DNA of 64,000 nt. Origin: Quadrisphaera setariae (lineage in GTDB: Bacteria; Actinomycetota; Actinomycetes; Actinomycetales; Quadrisphaeraceae). Below the pieces are notes generated by a model. The model did no database searches. It was not told the origin of the DNA and worked only from the letters and a program-made list of their open reading frames with translations. How positions within the stretch are numbered: the stretch's first letter is position 1; the number at the start of each line of letters is the position of its first letter. Location: the NCBI RefSeq assembly GCF_008041935.1, contig NZ_VKAC01000005.1, forward strand, positions 124,001 through 188,000, written 5' to 3'. The translations under genes and the position numbers were made by a program. Positions 42,004-50,990 of this stretch are shown here, piece after piece.

Positions 42004-43494
42004 GTGAGCCTGCACGCACCCGTCGTCCTCCCCGGGGGGCCTGCCGCCCCCCGGGTGGCCGGCCGGCGCGGGCGGCGGCGGGCGCGCCACCTGCCTGCGG
42101 CGTGGCCGCTGGTGCTGACGGGCCCCCTCGTCACCCTGGCCTCGGTGGTGCTCGCGGGCCGCACCGGGCCCATGACGGCGGTCCTGCTGGCGCTGGTGGC
42201 GACCGGCGCGGTGTCGGTGGTCCTGTGCCGCGACCCCGCGCGGCGCGCCGAGCGCGCACTGGTGTTCAGCGCGGTCATGTGGGCGGCGATGCCGGCCACG
42301 CGGATGTCGGGCGGCACCCCCCTGCAGCTGATGATGGTCGGGGGAGCGGGGCTGACCCTCGCCGTGCTCCTCGGGCGCGGCACGGTCAAGGGCTCTCCCT
42401 GGGTGGGCGCGGTGCTGGCGCTCTTCGCGGTCATGCTGGCCAGCACCGCGGCCTCGCACGACCAGGGCGCGGGCTTCCGCCTGCTGCTGACCGTGATCGC
42501 CGTCCTCCCCGCACTGTCACTCCCCGGGGCGCTCGATGCGCGGGGACGGCGCACCGTGGTGGCCTCGCTGGTGGCGCTCGGCGTCGTCCAGGGGGTCGTG
42601 GCCGCGGTCGAGCCGACCCTCTTCCCCGAACACCTGTGGGTCCCCGCTCAGCGGGGCGCCGACGGGCTGCCGGTACCGCTGCTCAACGAGCTCCTCGGCA
42701 ACGGGGTGGAGCGCAGCCAGGGCACGCTCGGCCACCCGTTGCCGCTGGGCCTCGTGCTCGTGGCGAGCGTCGCGCTCACCGTCCGCGGGATGCCGGGCCT
42801 GCGCTGGGGCGTGCGGCTGGTGCTGCTGGTCCCGCTGTTCGCCGGGCTCGTGGCCGCCGGCGCGCGCGCCTCCTTCCTGCTGGCGGTGGTGGTGGTCGTG
42901 GTCTTCGGCGGCCGGCGCACCACCGTCGAGCGCGTCTACCTGGCCGTGGCCGCTGCCGCGCTCGGCGGGGTCGCGCTGTCGGCCGCCACGCCACCCTCGC
43001 TGGGCGACACCGCGGAGTCCGGGTCCGTCACCCACCGCCTGGGAGCGCTGACCGCAGCGCAGGAGCTGCTCGCGCGCCAAGACCTGGTCCACGTCCTGTT
43101 CGGGAACGGCTTCGGCTCCATCGGCAGGATGTTCGACGAGGGCCTCCTCCAGGACGACGGCCTGCGGGCCATCGACAACCAGTTCGTCTCCGTCCTCGTC
43201 CAGGGCGGCCTGGCCGCCGTGGTGCTCTTCTCAGCGGTCGTGGTCGCCTCCGTGGCGGCCGCTCCGCCGACGCTGCGTCCCGCCCTCGTCTCCTGCGTCG
43301 CGTCGCTGTTCCTCTTCGACGTCCTCGCCTGGCCGGCGGTGGCGTTCGTGATCTTCCTGCTCATGGGGCTCGCCACCACCCGCGCCGCCGACGACGGAGC
43401 GGTCCCCGTCCCGTCGAGCGGTCCGCCGGCGGACCCGCCGTCCACCGGACCGGCCGTCCACCGGTCCCCCCACCGCCTCGGAGGCGTCGAGTGA
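42004..43494 (+). CDS. O-antigen ligase/polymerase-like (Wzy) membrane protein
   Basis: A 496-residue integral membrane protein with about eleven predicted spans and a large extracytoplasmic loop (roughly residues 325-385, containing TAESGSVTHRLGALTAAQELL), the layout of Wzy polymerases and WaaL-type ligases. Sequence is poorly conserved in this class, so I rely on topology, the GNGFGSIGRMFDEG segment and context (Wzx, Wzz and glycosyltransferases nearby). It would polymerise flipped repeat units outside the membrane. The end is a Pro/Ser-rich tail. It overlaps the Wzz/kinase gene by 4 bases. Confidence 0.8.
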   Translation: MSLHAPVVLPGGPAAPRVAGRRGRRRARHLPAAWPLVLTGPLVTLASVVLAGRTGPMTAVLLALVATGAVSVVLCRDPARRAERALVFSAVMWAAMPATRMSGGTPLQLMMVGGAGLTLAVLLGRGTVKGSPWVGAVLALFAVMLASTAASHDQGAGFRLLLTVIAVLPALSLPGALDARGRRTVVASLVALGVVQGVVAAVEPTLFPEHLWVPAQRGADGLPVPLLNELLGNGVERSQGTLGHPLPLGLVLVASVALTVRGMPGLRWGVRLVLLVPLFAGLVAAGARASFLLAVVVVVVFGGRRTTVERVYLAVAAAALGGVALSAATPPSLGDTAESGSVTHRLGALTAAQELLARQDLVHVLFGNGFGSIGRMFDEGLLQDDGLRAIDNQFVSVLVQGGLAAVVLFSAVVVASVAAAPPTLRPALVSCVASLFLFDVLAWPAVAFVIFLLMGLATTRAADDGAVPVPSSGPPADPPSTGPAVHRSPHRLGGVE

Positions 43495-44888
43495 CCCTGC
43501 ACGAGCTCGTCCAGGTGCTGCGCAAGCGCTGGCTGATGGTCGGCATCATCACGCTGCTCGCCGTCGGGGCGGCGACGGCCCGCTCCGTGACCACGCCTCC
43601 CACCTACCAGGCCACGGCCGGCACCTTCGTCACGGCCTCGGCCGGGGCGCAGACCGGCATCGCCTCCCAGGGGTCGCAGTTCGCGCTCCAGCGAGTGGCC
43701 TCGTACGTGGCGGTGGCCTCGAGCACCCTCGTGCTCGAGCCCGTCGCGGAGGAGCTCGGCGGCACCACCACCGCGCGGTCCCTGCGGTCGGCCGTGAGCG
43801 CCTCGAACCCCAACGGCACCGTGATGATCGACATCACGGCCACCTCCGGCGACCCCGAGGTGGCGGCTCGCACGGCCAACGCCGTCGCTCAGAGCTTCTC
43901 CCGCGCGGTCGAGCGGCTGGAGCGCACCGACGCGTCGCAGCCCTCGCCCGTGATGGTCACCGTCATCGAGCCCGCCACTGTTCCGCGCTTCCGCATCGCG
44001 CCGCGGACCACCGTCGACGTCGTCGTCGCCGCGGTCGTCGGGCTCTTCGTCGGGACCGGCGCCGCCCTGCTCCGCCACCACCTCGACACCAGGCTCAGGA
44101 CCGCCCTCGACGTCCGCGCCACCACCGGGAGGGCGCCGCTCACCGCCACCGTGCGCGACAAGCGCGCCGCCGTGGTCGAGGTCGACCCGACGCGGCAGAC
44201 GCACTGGTCCGAGGCCCACCGCGGGCTGCGCGACAAGCTCGCCCTGCTCGACGTGGACGACCCGCCCCGCAGCTTCGTCGTGACCTCGGCCAACCCCGCC
44301 GAGGGCAAGTCGACCTCCTCGGTGGGGCTGGCGGTGGCCATGGCGCAGTCGGGGGCCCGCGTGGTGCTCGTGGACGGAGACCTGCGCTCGCCGTCCGTGG
44401 CCGAGCGGCTGGGTCTGGAGGGAGGGGTGGGCCTCGTGGACGTCCTGGCGGGGCGCCTCTCCGTGCAGGACGCGCTGCAGGAGTCGGTCCACCCCTCGCT
44501 GCGGGTGCTCTGCGCGGGGCCGGTGCCGCCGGACCCCGGGGCCCTGCTGGGCTCTCGCCGCATGCGCGAGCTCCTCGAGCGGCTCCGCGAGGACTTCGAC
44601 GCGGTCGTGATCGACGCCCCACCGGTGCTGCCCGTGCCCGACGCCCTCGTCATGGCGGCGCTGGTGGACGGCGTCCTCCTCGTGGCGCGGAGCGGCCGGA
44701 CCCGGAGCCAGGACCTCACCTCGGCGGTGGACCAGCTGGCGACGGCCCGCGGCAGGGTGCTCGGCGTGCTGCTGGCGGCGGTGCCGCGCCGCGAGACGGA
44801 GGAGCGGTACTACGGCGCTCCCGTCGTGCGGAGGCGGAGGGGCCTGGGCAGCGGGCGGCGGGGGCTCGCCAGCGGCGCCGCCCGCTGA
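43491..44888 (+). CDS. Wzz/tyrosine-kinase fusion (chain length regulator)
   Basis: A 465-residue polysaccharide co-polymerase. The N-terminal Wzz domain has two membrane spans (about residues 17-35 and 177-197) with the extracytoplasmic part between; the C-terminal half is a BY-kinase-like P-loop ATPase with Walker A NPAEGKST, Walker A-prime VVLVDGDLRSP and Walker B DAVVIDAPPV. The C terminus has only a Tyr pair (ERYYGAPVV) where BY-kinases usually have a tyrosine cluster, so autophosphorylation may be reduced. It is translationally coupled to the Wzy-like gene and paralogous to 56857-58308. Confidence 0.9.
   Translation: MTLHELVQVLRKRWLMVGIITLLAVGAATARSVTTPPTYQATAGTFVTASAGAQTGIASQGSQFALQRVASYVAVASSTLVLEPVAEELGGTTTARSLRSAVSASNPNGTVMIDITATSGDPEVAARTANAVAQSFSRAVERLERTDASQPSPVMVTVIEPATVPRFRIAPRTTVDVVVAAVVGLFVGTGAALLRHHLDTRLRTALDVRATTGRAPLTATVRDKRAAVVEVDPTRQTHWSEAHRGLRDKLALLDVDDPPRSFVVTSANPAEGKSTSSVGLAVAMAQSGARVVLVDGDLRSPSVAERLGLEGGVGLVDVLAGRLSVQDALQESVHPSLRVLCAGPVPPDPGALLGSRRMRELLERLREDFDAVVIDAPPVLPVPDALVMAALVDGVLLVARSGRTRSQDLTSAVDQLATARGRVLGVLLAAVPRRETEERYYGAPVVRRRRGLGSGRRGLASGAAR
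44850..44886 (+). terminator. Hairpin over the end of the Wzz/kinase gene
   Basis: AGCGGGCGGC at 44850-44859 pairs perfectly with 44877-44886, the right arm reaching into the stop codon. It may act as a terminator for the wzy-wzz unit, but its 17-base loop makes this uncertain. Confidence 0.4.
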
Positions 44889-45038
44889 GGGCGGGGACGA
44901 TCCTCCGATGAGGTGACCTGCGACGACCCTGCGTGATCCCGTCCTGCCCCTGCCCTGCATCCCGACGAGACCCCGGTGCGGTCCTCGGACCCCGCCCGGG
45001 GACGGGCTGCGGTGGGCGGCCGCAGATCGGGAGTGCGG

Positions 45039-45473
45039 ATGACACGTCGCACGAAGCGCAGCCCGGCGCTGTCGGCGGCTTCGGCCGTCGTCGCCAGTCC
45101 GCTGGTGCCTTTCAGCGGGACCGCTCTCGCCGCCACCGGTGATCCCGCTGCGGCTGGGCCGGTGCGGCGACCACCACCGCGAAGTCGGCGTTCCGGGACC
45201 ACGAGCGCCCGACGCTGGTCGACCGGGTCGACCGGGTCGACCGGGTCGACCGGGTCGACCTCGGCCGACTCCGACGGCACGGTGGCCTCCTGCGCGTGGG
45301 ACCTCGGTGACGGAGCCGCGGGCACCGGCAGGACCGCGTCGCACGCCGACGCCGCTGCAGGCGCCGGGCTCGGTGGGGGTGCAGGGCCTCCTGTCCGCCT
45401 CCTCCACCCACGCCCCGGTGGCCCTGCGGGTCGACGACCTCAGCGCCAACACCCCCCGATGAGCGCTCGGTGA
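45039..45473 (+). pseudogene. Degenerate miniature copy of the giant surface-protein gene
   Basis: Four separated pieces of the downstream gene 45655-50856 appear here in the same order: leader plus signal peptide (45005-45165, like 45620-45781), part of the fibronectin-like region (45164-45218, like 47155-47212), part of a PKD domain (45261-45345, like 50020-50105) and the very C-terminal end (45352-45462, like 50749-50856). The last piece is in a different frame from the first three. A 144-residue frame stays open from ATG 45039 and keeps the signal peptide, so a short exported peptide could still be made. It looks like a tandem duplicate that has lost most of its length by internal deletions. 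Confidence 0.8.
45218..45262 (+). repeat. Five tandem copies of a 9-bp unit
   Basis: GTCGACCGG is repeated five times (last copy altered) at the junction between two remnants of the decayed gene, and encodes Gly-Ser-Thr repeats in its frame. It probably grew by slippage at a deletion junction. Confidence 0.85.
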
Positions 45474-45654
45474 CCACCCTCTGACCGTCTGTTGACAGCG
45501 CGCGGGTGATGACCGTGCACCTGACCGAGTGACGATCGGTCACAGGGCGTGGTTCTCGTGCTCCTGATCTCTACGTTCCTCCTGAGCGCACGGCCCGGCT
45601 TCGGGAGCTGTGTGGGGGAGGCCGCCGGTGGGTGGCCGCAGATCGGGAGTGTGG

Positions 45655-48600
45655 ATGACACGTCGCATGAAGCGCAGCCTGGCGCTGTCGGTGGCTTCGG
45701 CCGTCGTGGCCAGTTCGCTGGTGCCTTTCGGTGGGGCCGCTTTCGCCGCCGCCGGTGACCCCGCTGCGGCTGGGCCGGTGCTGCCGCCGACGGTGAGCGC
45801 TGATGCGCTGCCGACGGTGCAGATCAACGGTGTGGTCTGGGCGCAGCTGGTGGTCGGCAACACCGTGTACGTCACCGGTGACTTCACCAGCGCGCGTCCG
45901 GCGGGGGCGGCTGCTGGGACGAACGAGACGGCGCGGCGCAACATCCTGGCCTACGACATCCGCACGGGGAACCTCATCACGTCGTGGGCCCCGACGCTGA
46001 ACTCCACGGGGCTGGCGCTGGCGGCCTCTGCTGATGGCCGCACGATCTACGTGGGCGGCAACTTCACCAGCTCCAGCGGTGTGGCCAGCAGCCGCATCGT
46101 GGCCCTGGACGCCACCACGGGTGCTGTCGTGCGCAGCTTCAGCGCCGCTGGGGCCAACGACAAGGTGCGTGCGCTGGCCGTGGTCGGTGACACCGTCTAC
46201 GCGGGTGGGACCTTCACCGCTGCCGGTCCGGCCGGTCAGCAGACGGCGCGTTCCCGCCTGGCCGCGTTCAAGGCCTCTGACGGGTCGCTGACCGACTGGG
46301 CGCCGCAGGCGGACGCCGAGGTGCTGGCGATGGTGGCGCCGTCGTCCACGCCGGAGATCGTCATCGGTGGTCGCTTCGCCGCCGTCAACGGCGCGCAGGC
46401 GCTGGGCACCGCGGCGGTGGACCTCACCAGCGGTGCCTCCCTGCCGTGGGAGATCAACAAGACCGTCTACGAGTACGGGGCGAAGTCGGCGATCTGGAGC
46501 CTGTCCACGGACGGCACGTCCGTGTACGGCACCGGTTACGACACCGACCGCATCGGCAACCTCGAGAACGCCTTCGCCGCTGACGCGAACGGGGGCGGCA
46601 TCCGGTGGGTCAACGGCTGCCTGGGTGACAGCTACAGCTCCTTCCCCATGAACGGGGTGCTGTACACGGTGGGGCACACCCACGAGTGCGAGTCCCTGCC
46701 GGACGGCATCGTGGACAAGGCGCCGCGGGCCTACCAGAACGCGATCGCCATGACCACGGCGAACTTCGGCAACGTCAACAAGACCAACGCCTACGGCTGG
46801 TCCGGTGGGCTGCCGGGGCCCTCGCTGCTGCACTGGCTGCCGACGCTGACCAGTGGGACGTACACCACGAGCAAGCAGGCGGCGTGGTCGCTGGCGGGCA
46901 ACAGCCAGTACCTGGTGATGGGTGGGGAGTTCCCCACCGTCAACGGCACCGCCCAGCAGGGCCTCACCCGCTTCGCCGTCCGCTCCCAGGCGCCGATGAA
47001 GCAGGGCCCCCAGCAGGCGTCCACGATGGCCGTGGACGTGGCGAACACCGGACCCGGCCAGGTCAGCGCCTCCTTCCTGGCAGCGTGGGACCGCGACGAC
47101 GAGTCGCTGACCTACGAGCTGCTGCGCGGTCCGGCTGCCAGCCCGACGGTGGTGGCGACCGCCACCGCGAAGTCGGCGTTCTGGGACCGCAAGCGCCTGA
47201 CGCTCGTCGACCCCTCGCCGGTCGTGGGGACGCTGACCTCCTACCGGGTGCGCACCACTGACGGTTCGGGCAACGTGCAGGTCAGCCCGCCGCAGGCGAT
47301 CACGGCGACGGCGACGATGCCCAGCACCGCCTACGACGACGCCGTGCGCGCCGACGCCCCCGACCACTACTGGAGCCTGGGTGAGGCCTCCGGGGCTGCG
47401 GGCTTCGACACCTCCGGCAGCGCGGTGACGCAGTCGCTGTCGGTGGACCCCAGCGCCACGCGCGGCGCTGAGGGCCAGGTGGCGGGCACGACGGCCACCA
47501 CCTTCACCGGCACCGTCGAGGTGCCGATCCCCGGCGCCGGGATCGGGGCGAAGACCGAGGTGATCGCTCACGCGACCACGACGCAGCCGGTCGTGGCGCC
47601 GCAGACCTACTCCACCGAGGCGTGGTTCAAGACCACCAGCACCTCCGGCGGGGAGATCATCAGCTTCGGCAACCGCCGTGAGGACTTCCGCAGCTCCGCC
47701 TACGACCGCAGCACCTACCTCACCGATGACGGGTCGGTCATCGGGGGCGTCTACGACGGCCGGGTGCGCACGATCCAGTCCAAGCCCGGTTACAACGACG
47801 GCCAGTGGCACCACGTCGTGCAGACCAAGGGGGCCGGCGGGCTGGCGATGTACGTCGACGGCGTGCTGGTCGGCCGTGATGCCGGTGTGTCCGGCATCCA
47901 GGACTACGAGGGCTACTGGCGCCTCGGGGGTGACAACCTGGGCGGCTGGCCGGGGCAGGTCTCCAGCAGCGCGCTCGCCGGCTCGGTCGAGGACGTCGCG
48001 GTGTACGGCACGGCGCTGACCAGCGCGCAGGTGGCCAACCACTACCGCGCCAGCGGCCGCACCCCCGCCGGGGCCGTCCGTCCGGCGGACTCCTACGGGC
48101 AGGCCGTCTACGACCTCGGCCCGGACAGCTTCTGGCGCCTGCAGGACGCCGCCGGTGCCACCAGCGCCGCCGACTCCGGCCCCGCGGGTGTGGGCGCCAC
48201 CTACCTCGGGGGAGCCACCCCCGGTGCGGCCGGCGTGCCCGGCATCGCCGGCTCGACGGGCGTGCAGCTCGACGGGCAGGACGACGCCATCGTCTCCACC
48301 CAGCGGGTCGAGAGCCCCCGCACGTACTCGATGGAGCTGTGGTTCAACACCACGACCACCCGCGGTGGGCGCCTCATCGGCTTCGGCGACCGCAACGACG
48401 GCCTCAGCAACAACTACGACCGCCACGTCTGGATGCAGGACGACGGCAAGCTCGTCTTCGGCGTCTGGACCGGCCAGGAGAACCGCGCCACCTCGTCGAA
48501 GGCCTACAACGACGGCAAGTGGCACCACCTGGTCGCCTCCCAGGGCGCCGCGGGCATGGTGCTGACCGTCGACGGCTCCGTGGTGGGCACCAACTCCCAG

Positions 48601-50856
48601 CAGGGCTCGCAGGAGTACGCCGGCTACTGGCGCGTGGGCGGTGACCGCGCGTGGGGTGGCAACTCCAGCCAGTACTTCGCCGGCACCGTCGACGACGTCG
48701 CGATCTACCCCTCGCAGCTGACCACCGCCCAGGTGGCGGACCACGCGAAGAGGGGCGGGGTCGACACGGCGCCCACGGCCGCGTTCACGTCGGCGGTGAA
48801 CGGCACGACGGTCTCCGTCGACGCAGGAACCTCGGCGGACCTCGAGGGACCCATCGCCTCGTACGCGTGGACCTTCGGTGACGGAGCCACGGCCGCAGGG
48901 GCCACGGCCAGCCACACGTACGCCGCCTCCGGCTCCTACGCCGTGACCCTCACGGTCACCGACTCAGCCGGCCAGACGTCGACGAGCACCAACCAGGTGG
49001 TCATCCGCCCGGCTGCTCCCGCTGACGCCTACGGCGCGGCCGTGTACGCCGACGCGCCCGACGTCTACTACCGGATGGACGGCGCCGCCGGCAGCACCAG
49101 CGTCGCCAACAGCAGCCAGCCCGGCAACCCCGGTCTCCTGCGCGGCGGAGCGGTCACCGGCGTGCCGGGTGCTCTCGGCGGGGGTCTGCGCCTCAACGGC
49201 AGCGACGGCTACCTCGTCGAGGACCAGGGCCAGCAGCGCCCGTCGACCTACTCCGCGGAGCTGTGGTTCAACACGACCACCACGCGCGGCGGCAAGCTGA
49301 TCGGCACCGGCAACGCCAAGGACGGGACCAGCTGGTCGAACGACCGCAACGTCACGATGCAGGACGACGGCCGGCTGTCGGTCAACGTCTGGACCGGTCA
49401 GGAGAACCGCTACACGACCGACGCATCCTACAACGACGGCACCTGGCACCACGTCGTCCTCACCCAGGGCGCTGCGGGCCTCCGTCTCTACGTCGACGGC
49501 GCCGTCGTGCTCAGCAACGCTCAGACCGGCAACGAGAGCGGGTACGGCTACTGGCGCGTGGGTGGTGACACCACGTGGCGGGGCACGAGCAGCAGCTTCT
49601 ACCTGGACGGCACCGTCGACGAGGTGGCGATCTACGACCGCGCACTCAGCGCGGAGACCGTCGCGAACCACTACAAGGTCTCCGGACTCGTGAAGAACGC
49701 GGCTCCGACGGCGTCGTTCACCTCCCAGGTGAGTGACCTGGGGGTGGCGCTGGACGCCTCGGCCTCTGCCGACTCCGACGGGACGGTGGCCTCCTACGCC
49801 TGGGACTTCGGTGACGGGGCCACGGGCACGGGGGCGACGACGTCGCACACCTACACCGCTGCGGGCACGTACACGGTGAAGCTGGTGGTGACCGACGACA
49901 AGGGCGCCACGGGCGAGGTCACGCGCAGCGTGACGGTGGCGCCGAGGCCGAACGCGGCTCCGACGGCGTCGTTCACCTCCCAGGTGAGCGACCTGGGGGT
50001 GGCGCTGGACGGGTCGGGCTCTGCGGACTCCGACGGGACGGTGGCCTCCTACGCCTGGGACTTCGGTGACCAGAGCACCGGCACGGGCAGGACCACGTCG
50101 CACACGTACACCGCGGCGGGCACGTACACGGTGAAGCTGGTGGTGACCGACGACAAGGGCGCCACCGGCACGGTCTCGCGCAGCGTGACGGTCACCGCTC
50201 CGGTGGTGGCCCCGACCGGGCTGCTGACCGACACCTTCACCCGCACCGCGACCAGCGGGTGGGGCACGGCCGACGCCGGCGGCGCGTGGACGCCGACCAG
50301 CGGCGCGGCGAACTTCTCGGTGGACGGCAGCACCGGCCTGCTGGTCATCCCGGGGGCGTCGAACACGAGGTCGATCTACGCCTCGTCGCTGTCGAGCACC
50401 AACGTGGACCTGGTCTCCACGCTGGCGCTGGACAAGCTGCCCACCGGTACCGGGACCACGGTGTCGCTGCTGGGGCGGCGCATCTCGGCGACCACCGACT
50501 ACCGGGTGCAGGCCCGCATCAGCTCCACCGGGCAGGTGGTGCTGGGTCTGGGCCAGGTGGTGAACGGGACGTACACCTCCCTGGGCCAGCAGACGGTCTC
50601 GGGTCTGAAGTACACCGCGGGGGCGCCGCTGCGGATGCGCCTGCAGGTGGTGGGCACCGGCACCACGGCGCTGCGGGCCAAGGTGTGGGCCGCGGGCACT
50701 GCTGAGCCGACGGCGTGGAACCTCAGCGCCACGGACAGTGCGGCGGCGCTGCAGGCGCCGGGTTCGGTGGGGGTGATGGGCTTCCTGTCCGCCTCCTCCA
50801 CCAACGCCCCGGTGACCCTGCGGGTCGACGACCTCAGCGTCACCACCGCGCAGTGA
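45655..50856 (+). CDS. Giant secreted LamG/PKD surface protein
   Basis: A 1733-residue exported protein. Order: signal peptide (about residues 1-31, ending AAFAAAGD); a propeller-like region with repeated YVGGNFT/YAGGTFT/VIGGRFA units (about 40-430); a fibronectin-like stretch (about 460-555); LamG-type concanavalin domains at about 560-800, 814-1033 and 1126-1345; PKD domains at about 1039-1119, 1350-1430 and 1435-1515; and a C-terminal beta-rich domain (about 1520-1733) similar to the N-terminal domain of the lyase at 37755. It has no membrane anchor or LPXTG. Such proteins bind carbohydrates or other surface partners; adhesion or matrix binding is inferred. GGGAG precedes ATG 45655. Confidence 0.9.
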   Translation: MTRRMKRSLALSVASAVVASSLVPFGGAAFAAAGDPAAAGPVLPPTVSADALPTVQINGVVWAQLVVGNTVYVTGDFTSARPAGAAAGTNETARRNILAYDIRTGNLITSWAPTLNSTGLALAASADGRTIYVGGNFTSSSGVASSRIVALDATTGAVVRSFSAAGANDKVRALAVVGDTVYAGGTFTAAGPAGQQTARSRLAAFKASDGSLTDWAPQADAEVLAMVAPSSTPEIVIGGRFAAVNGAQALGTAAVDLTSGASLPWEINKTVYEYGAKSAIWSLSTDGTSVYGTGYDTDRIGNLENAFAADANGGGIRWVNGCLGDSYSSFPMNGVLYTVGHTHECESLPDGIVDKAPRAYQNAIAMTTANFGNVNKTNAYGWSGGLPGPSLLHWLPTLTSGTYTTSKQAAWSLAGNSQYLVMGGEFPTVNGTAQQGLTRFAVRSQAPMKQGPQQASTMAVDVANTGPGQVSASFLAAWDRDDESLTYELLRGPAASPTVVATATAKSAFWDRKRLTLVDPSPVVGTLTSYRVRTTDGSGNVQVSPPQAITATATMPSTAYDDAVRADAPDHYWSLGEASGAAGFDTSGSAVTQSLSVDPSATRGAEGQVAGTTATTFTGTVEVPIPGAGIGAKTEVIAHATTTQPVVAPQTYSTEAWFKTTSTSGGEIISFGNRREDFRSSAYDRSTYLTDDGSVIGGVYDGRVRTIQSKPGYNDGQWHHVVQTKGAGGLAMYVDGVLVGRDAGVSGIQDYEGYWRLGGDNLGGWPGQVSSSALAGSVEDVAVYGTALTSAQVANHYRASGRTPAGAVRPADSYGQAVYDLGPDSFWRLQDAAGATSAADSGPAGVGATYLGGATPGAAGVPGIAGSTGVQLDGQDDAIVSTQRVESPRTYSMELWFNTTTTRGGRLIGFGDRNDGLSNNYDRHVWMQDDGKLVFGVWTGQENRATSSKAYNDGKWHHLVASQGAAGMVLTVDGSVVGTNSQQGSQEYAGYWRVGGDRAWGGNSSQYFAGTVDDVAIYPSQLTTAQVADHAKRGGVDTAPTAAFTSAVNGTTVSVDAGTSADLEGPIASYAWTFGDGATAAGATASHTYAASGSYAVTLTVTDSAGQTSTSTNQVVIRPAAPADAYGAAVYADAPDVYYRMDGAAGSTSVANSSQPGNPGLLRGGAVTGVPGALGGGLRLNGSDGYLVEDQGQQRPSTYSAELWFNTTTTRGGKLIGTGNAKDGTSWSNDRNVTMQDDGRLSVNVWTGQENRYTTDASYNDGTWHHVVLTQGAAGLRLYVDGAVVLSNAQTGNESGYGYWRVGGDTTWRGTSSSFYLDGTVDEVAIYDRALSAETVANHYKVSGLVKNAAPTASFTSQVSDLGVALDASASADSDGTVASYAWDFGDGATGTGATTSHTYTAAGTYTVKLVVTDDKGATGEVTRSVTVAPRPNAAPTASFTSQVSDLGVALDGSGSADSDGTVASYAWDFGDQSTGTGRTTSHTYTAAGTYTVKLVVTDDKGATGTVSRSVTVTAPVVAPTGLLTDTFTRTATSGWGTADAGGAWTPTSGAANFSVDGSTGLLVIPGASNTRSIYASSLSSTNVDLVSTLALDKLPTGTGTTVSLLGRRISATTDYRVQARISSTGQVVLGLGQVVNGTYTSLGQQTVSGLKYTAGAPLRMRLQVVGTGTTALRAKVWAAGTAEPTAWNLSATDSAAALQAPGSVGVMGFLSASSTNAPVTLRVDDLSVTTAQ

Positions 50857-50896
50857 CCTTGCAGTAGCAGCACCGCGCACCGGGAGGTGCGCAGGA

Positions 50897-50942
50897 CCGA
50901 GGGGCGCAGGCCCGGGCGAGAACCCGGACCTGCGCCCCTCGG
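50897..50942 (+). terminator. Strong hairpin terminator after the surface protein
   Basis: CCGAGGGGCGCAGG at 50897-50910 is perfectly inverted at 50929-50942, extended by an inner CCGGG/CCCGG stem. It isolates the giant gene from the flippase unit, whose promoter starts 14 bases further on. Confidence 0.8.
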
Positions 50943-50955
50943 CGCGTGGAAGGCG

Positions 50956-50983
50956 TCAAGGTGGAGCGCCCACCGGCCGATGG
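50956..50983 (+). promoter_or_regulatory. Sigma-28-like promoter, copy 3
   Basis: TCAA at 50956-50959 and GCCGATGG at 50976-50983, 16 bases apart. The predicted transcription start coincides with the GTG at 50991 of the flippase gene, so the transcript is probably leaderless. The TCAAGGTGGAG block is identical to copy 1. Confidence 0.6.
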
Positions 50984-50990
50984 CAGGAGG

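Noticed and set aside
44904-44911. A fifth sigma-28-like site (TCCGATGA) before the decayed surface-protein copy
   Set aside because: The sequence 15-16 bases upstream has no TCAA or TAAA block.
45492-45520. TTGACA as a -35 box of the giant surface-protein gene
   Set aside because: No acceptable -10 sequence lies 16-18 bases downstream, so I do not call a promoter.
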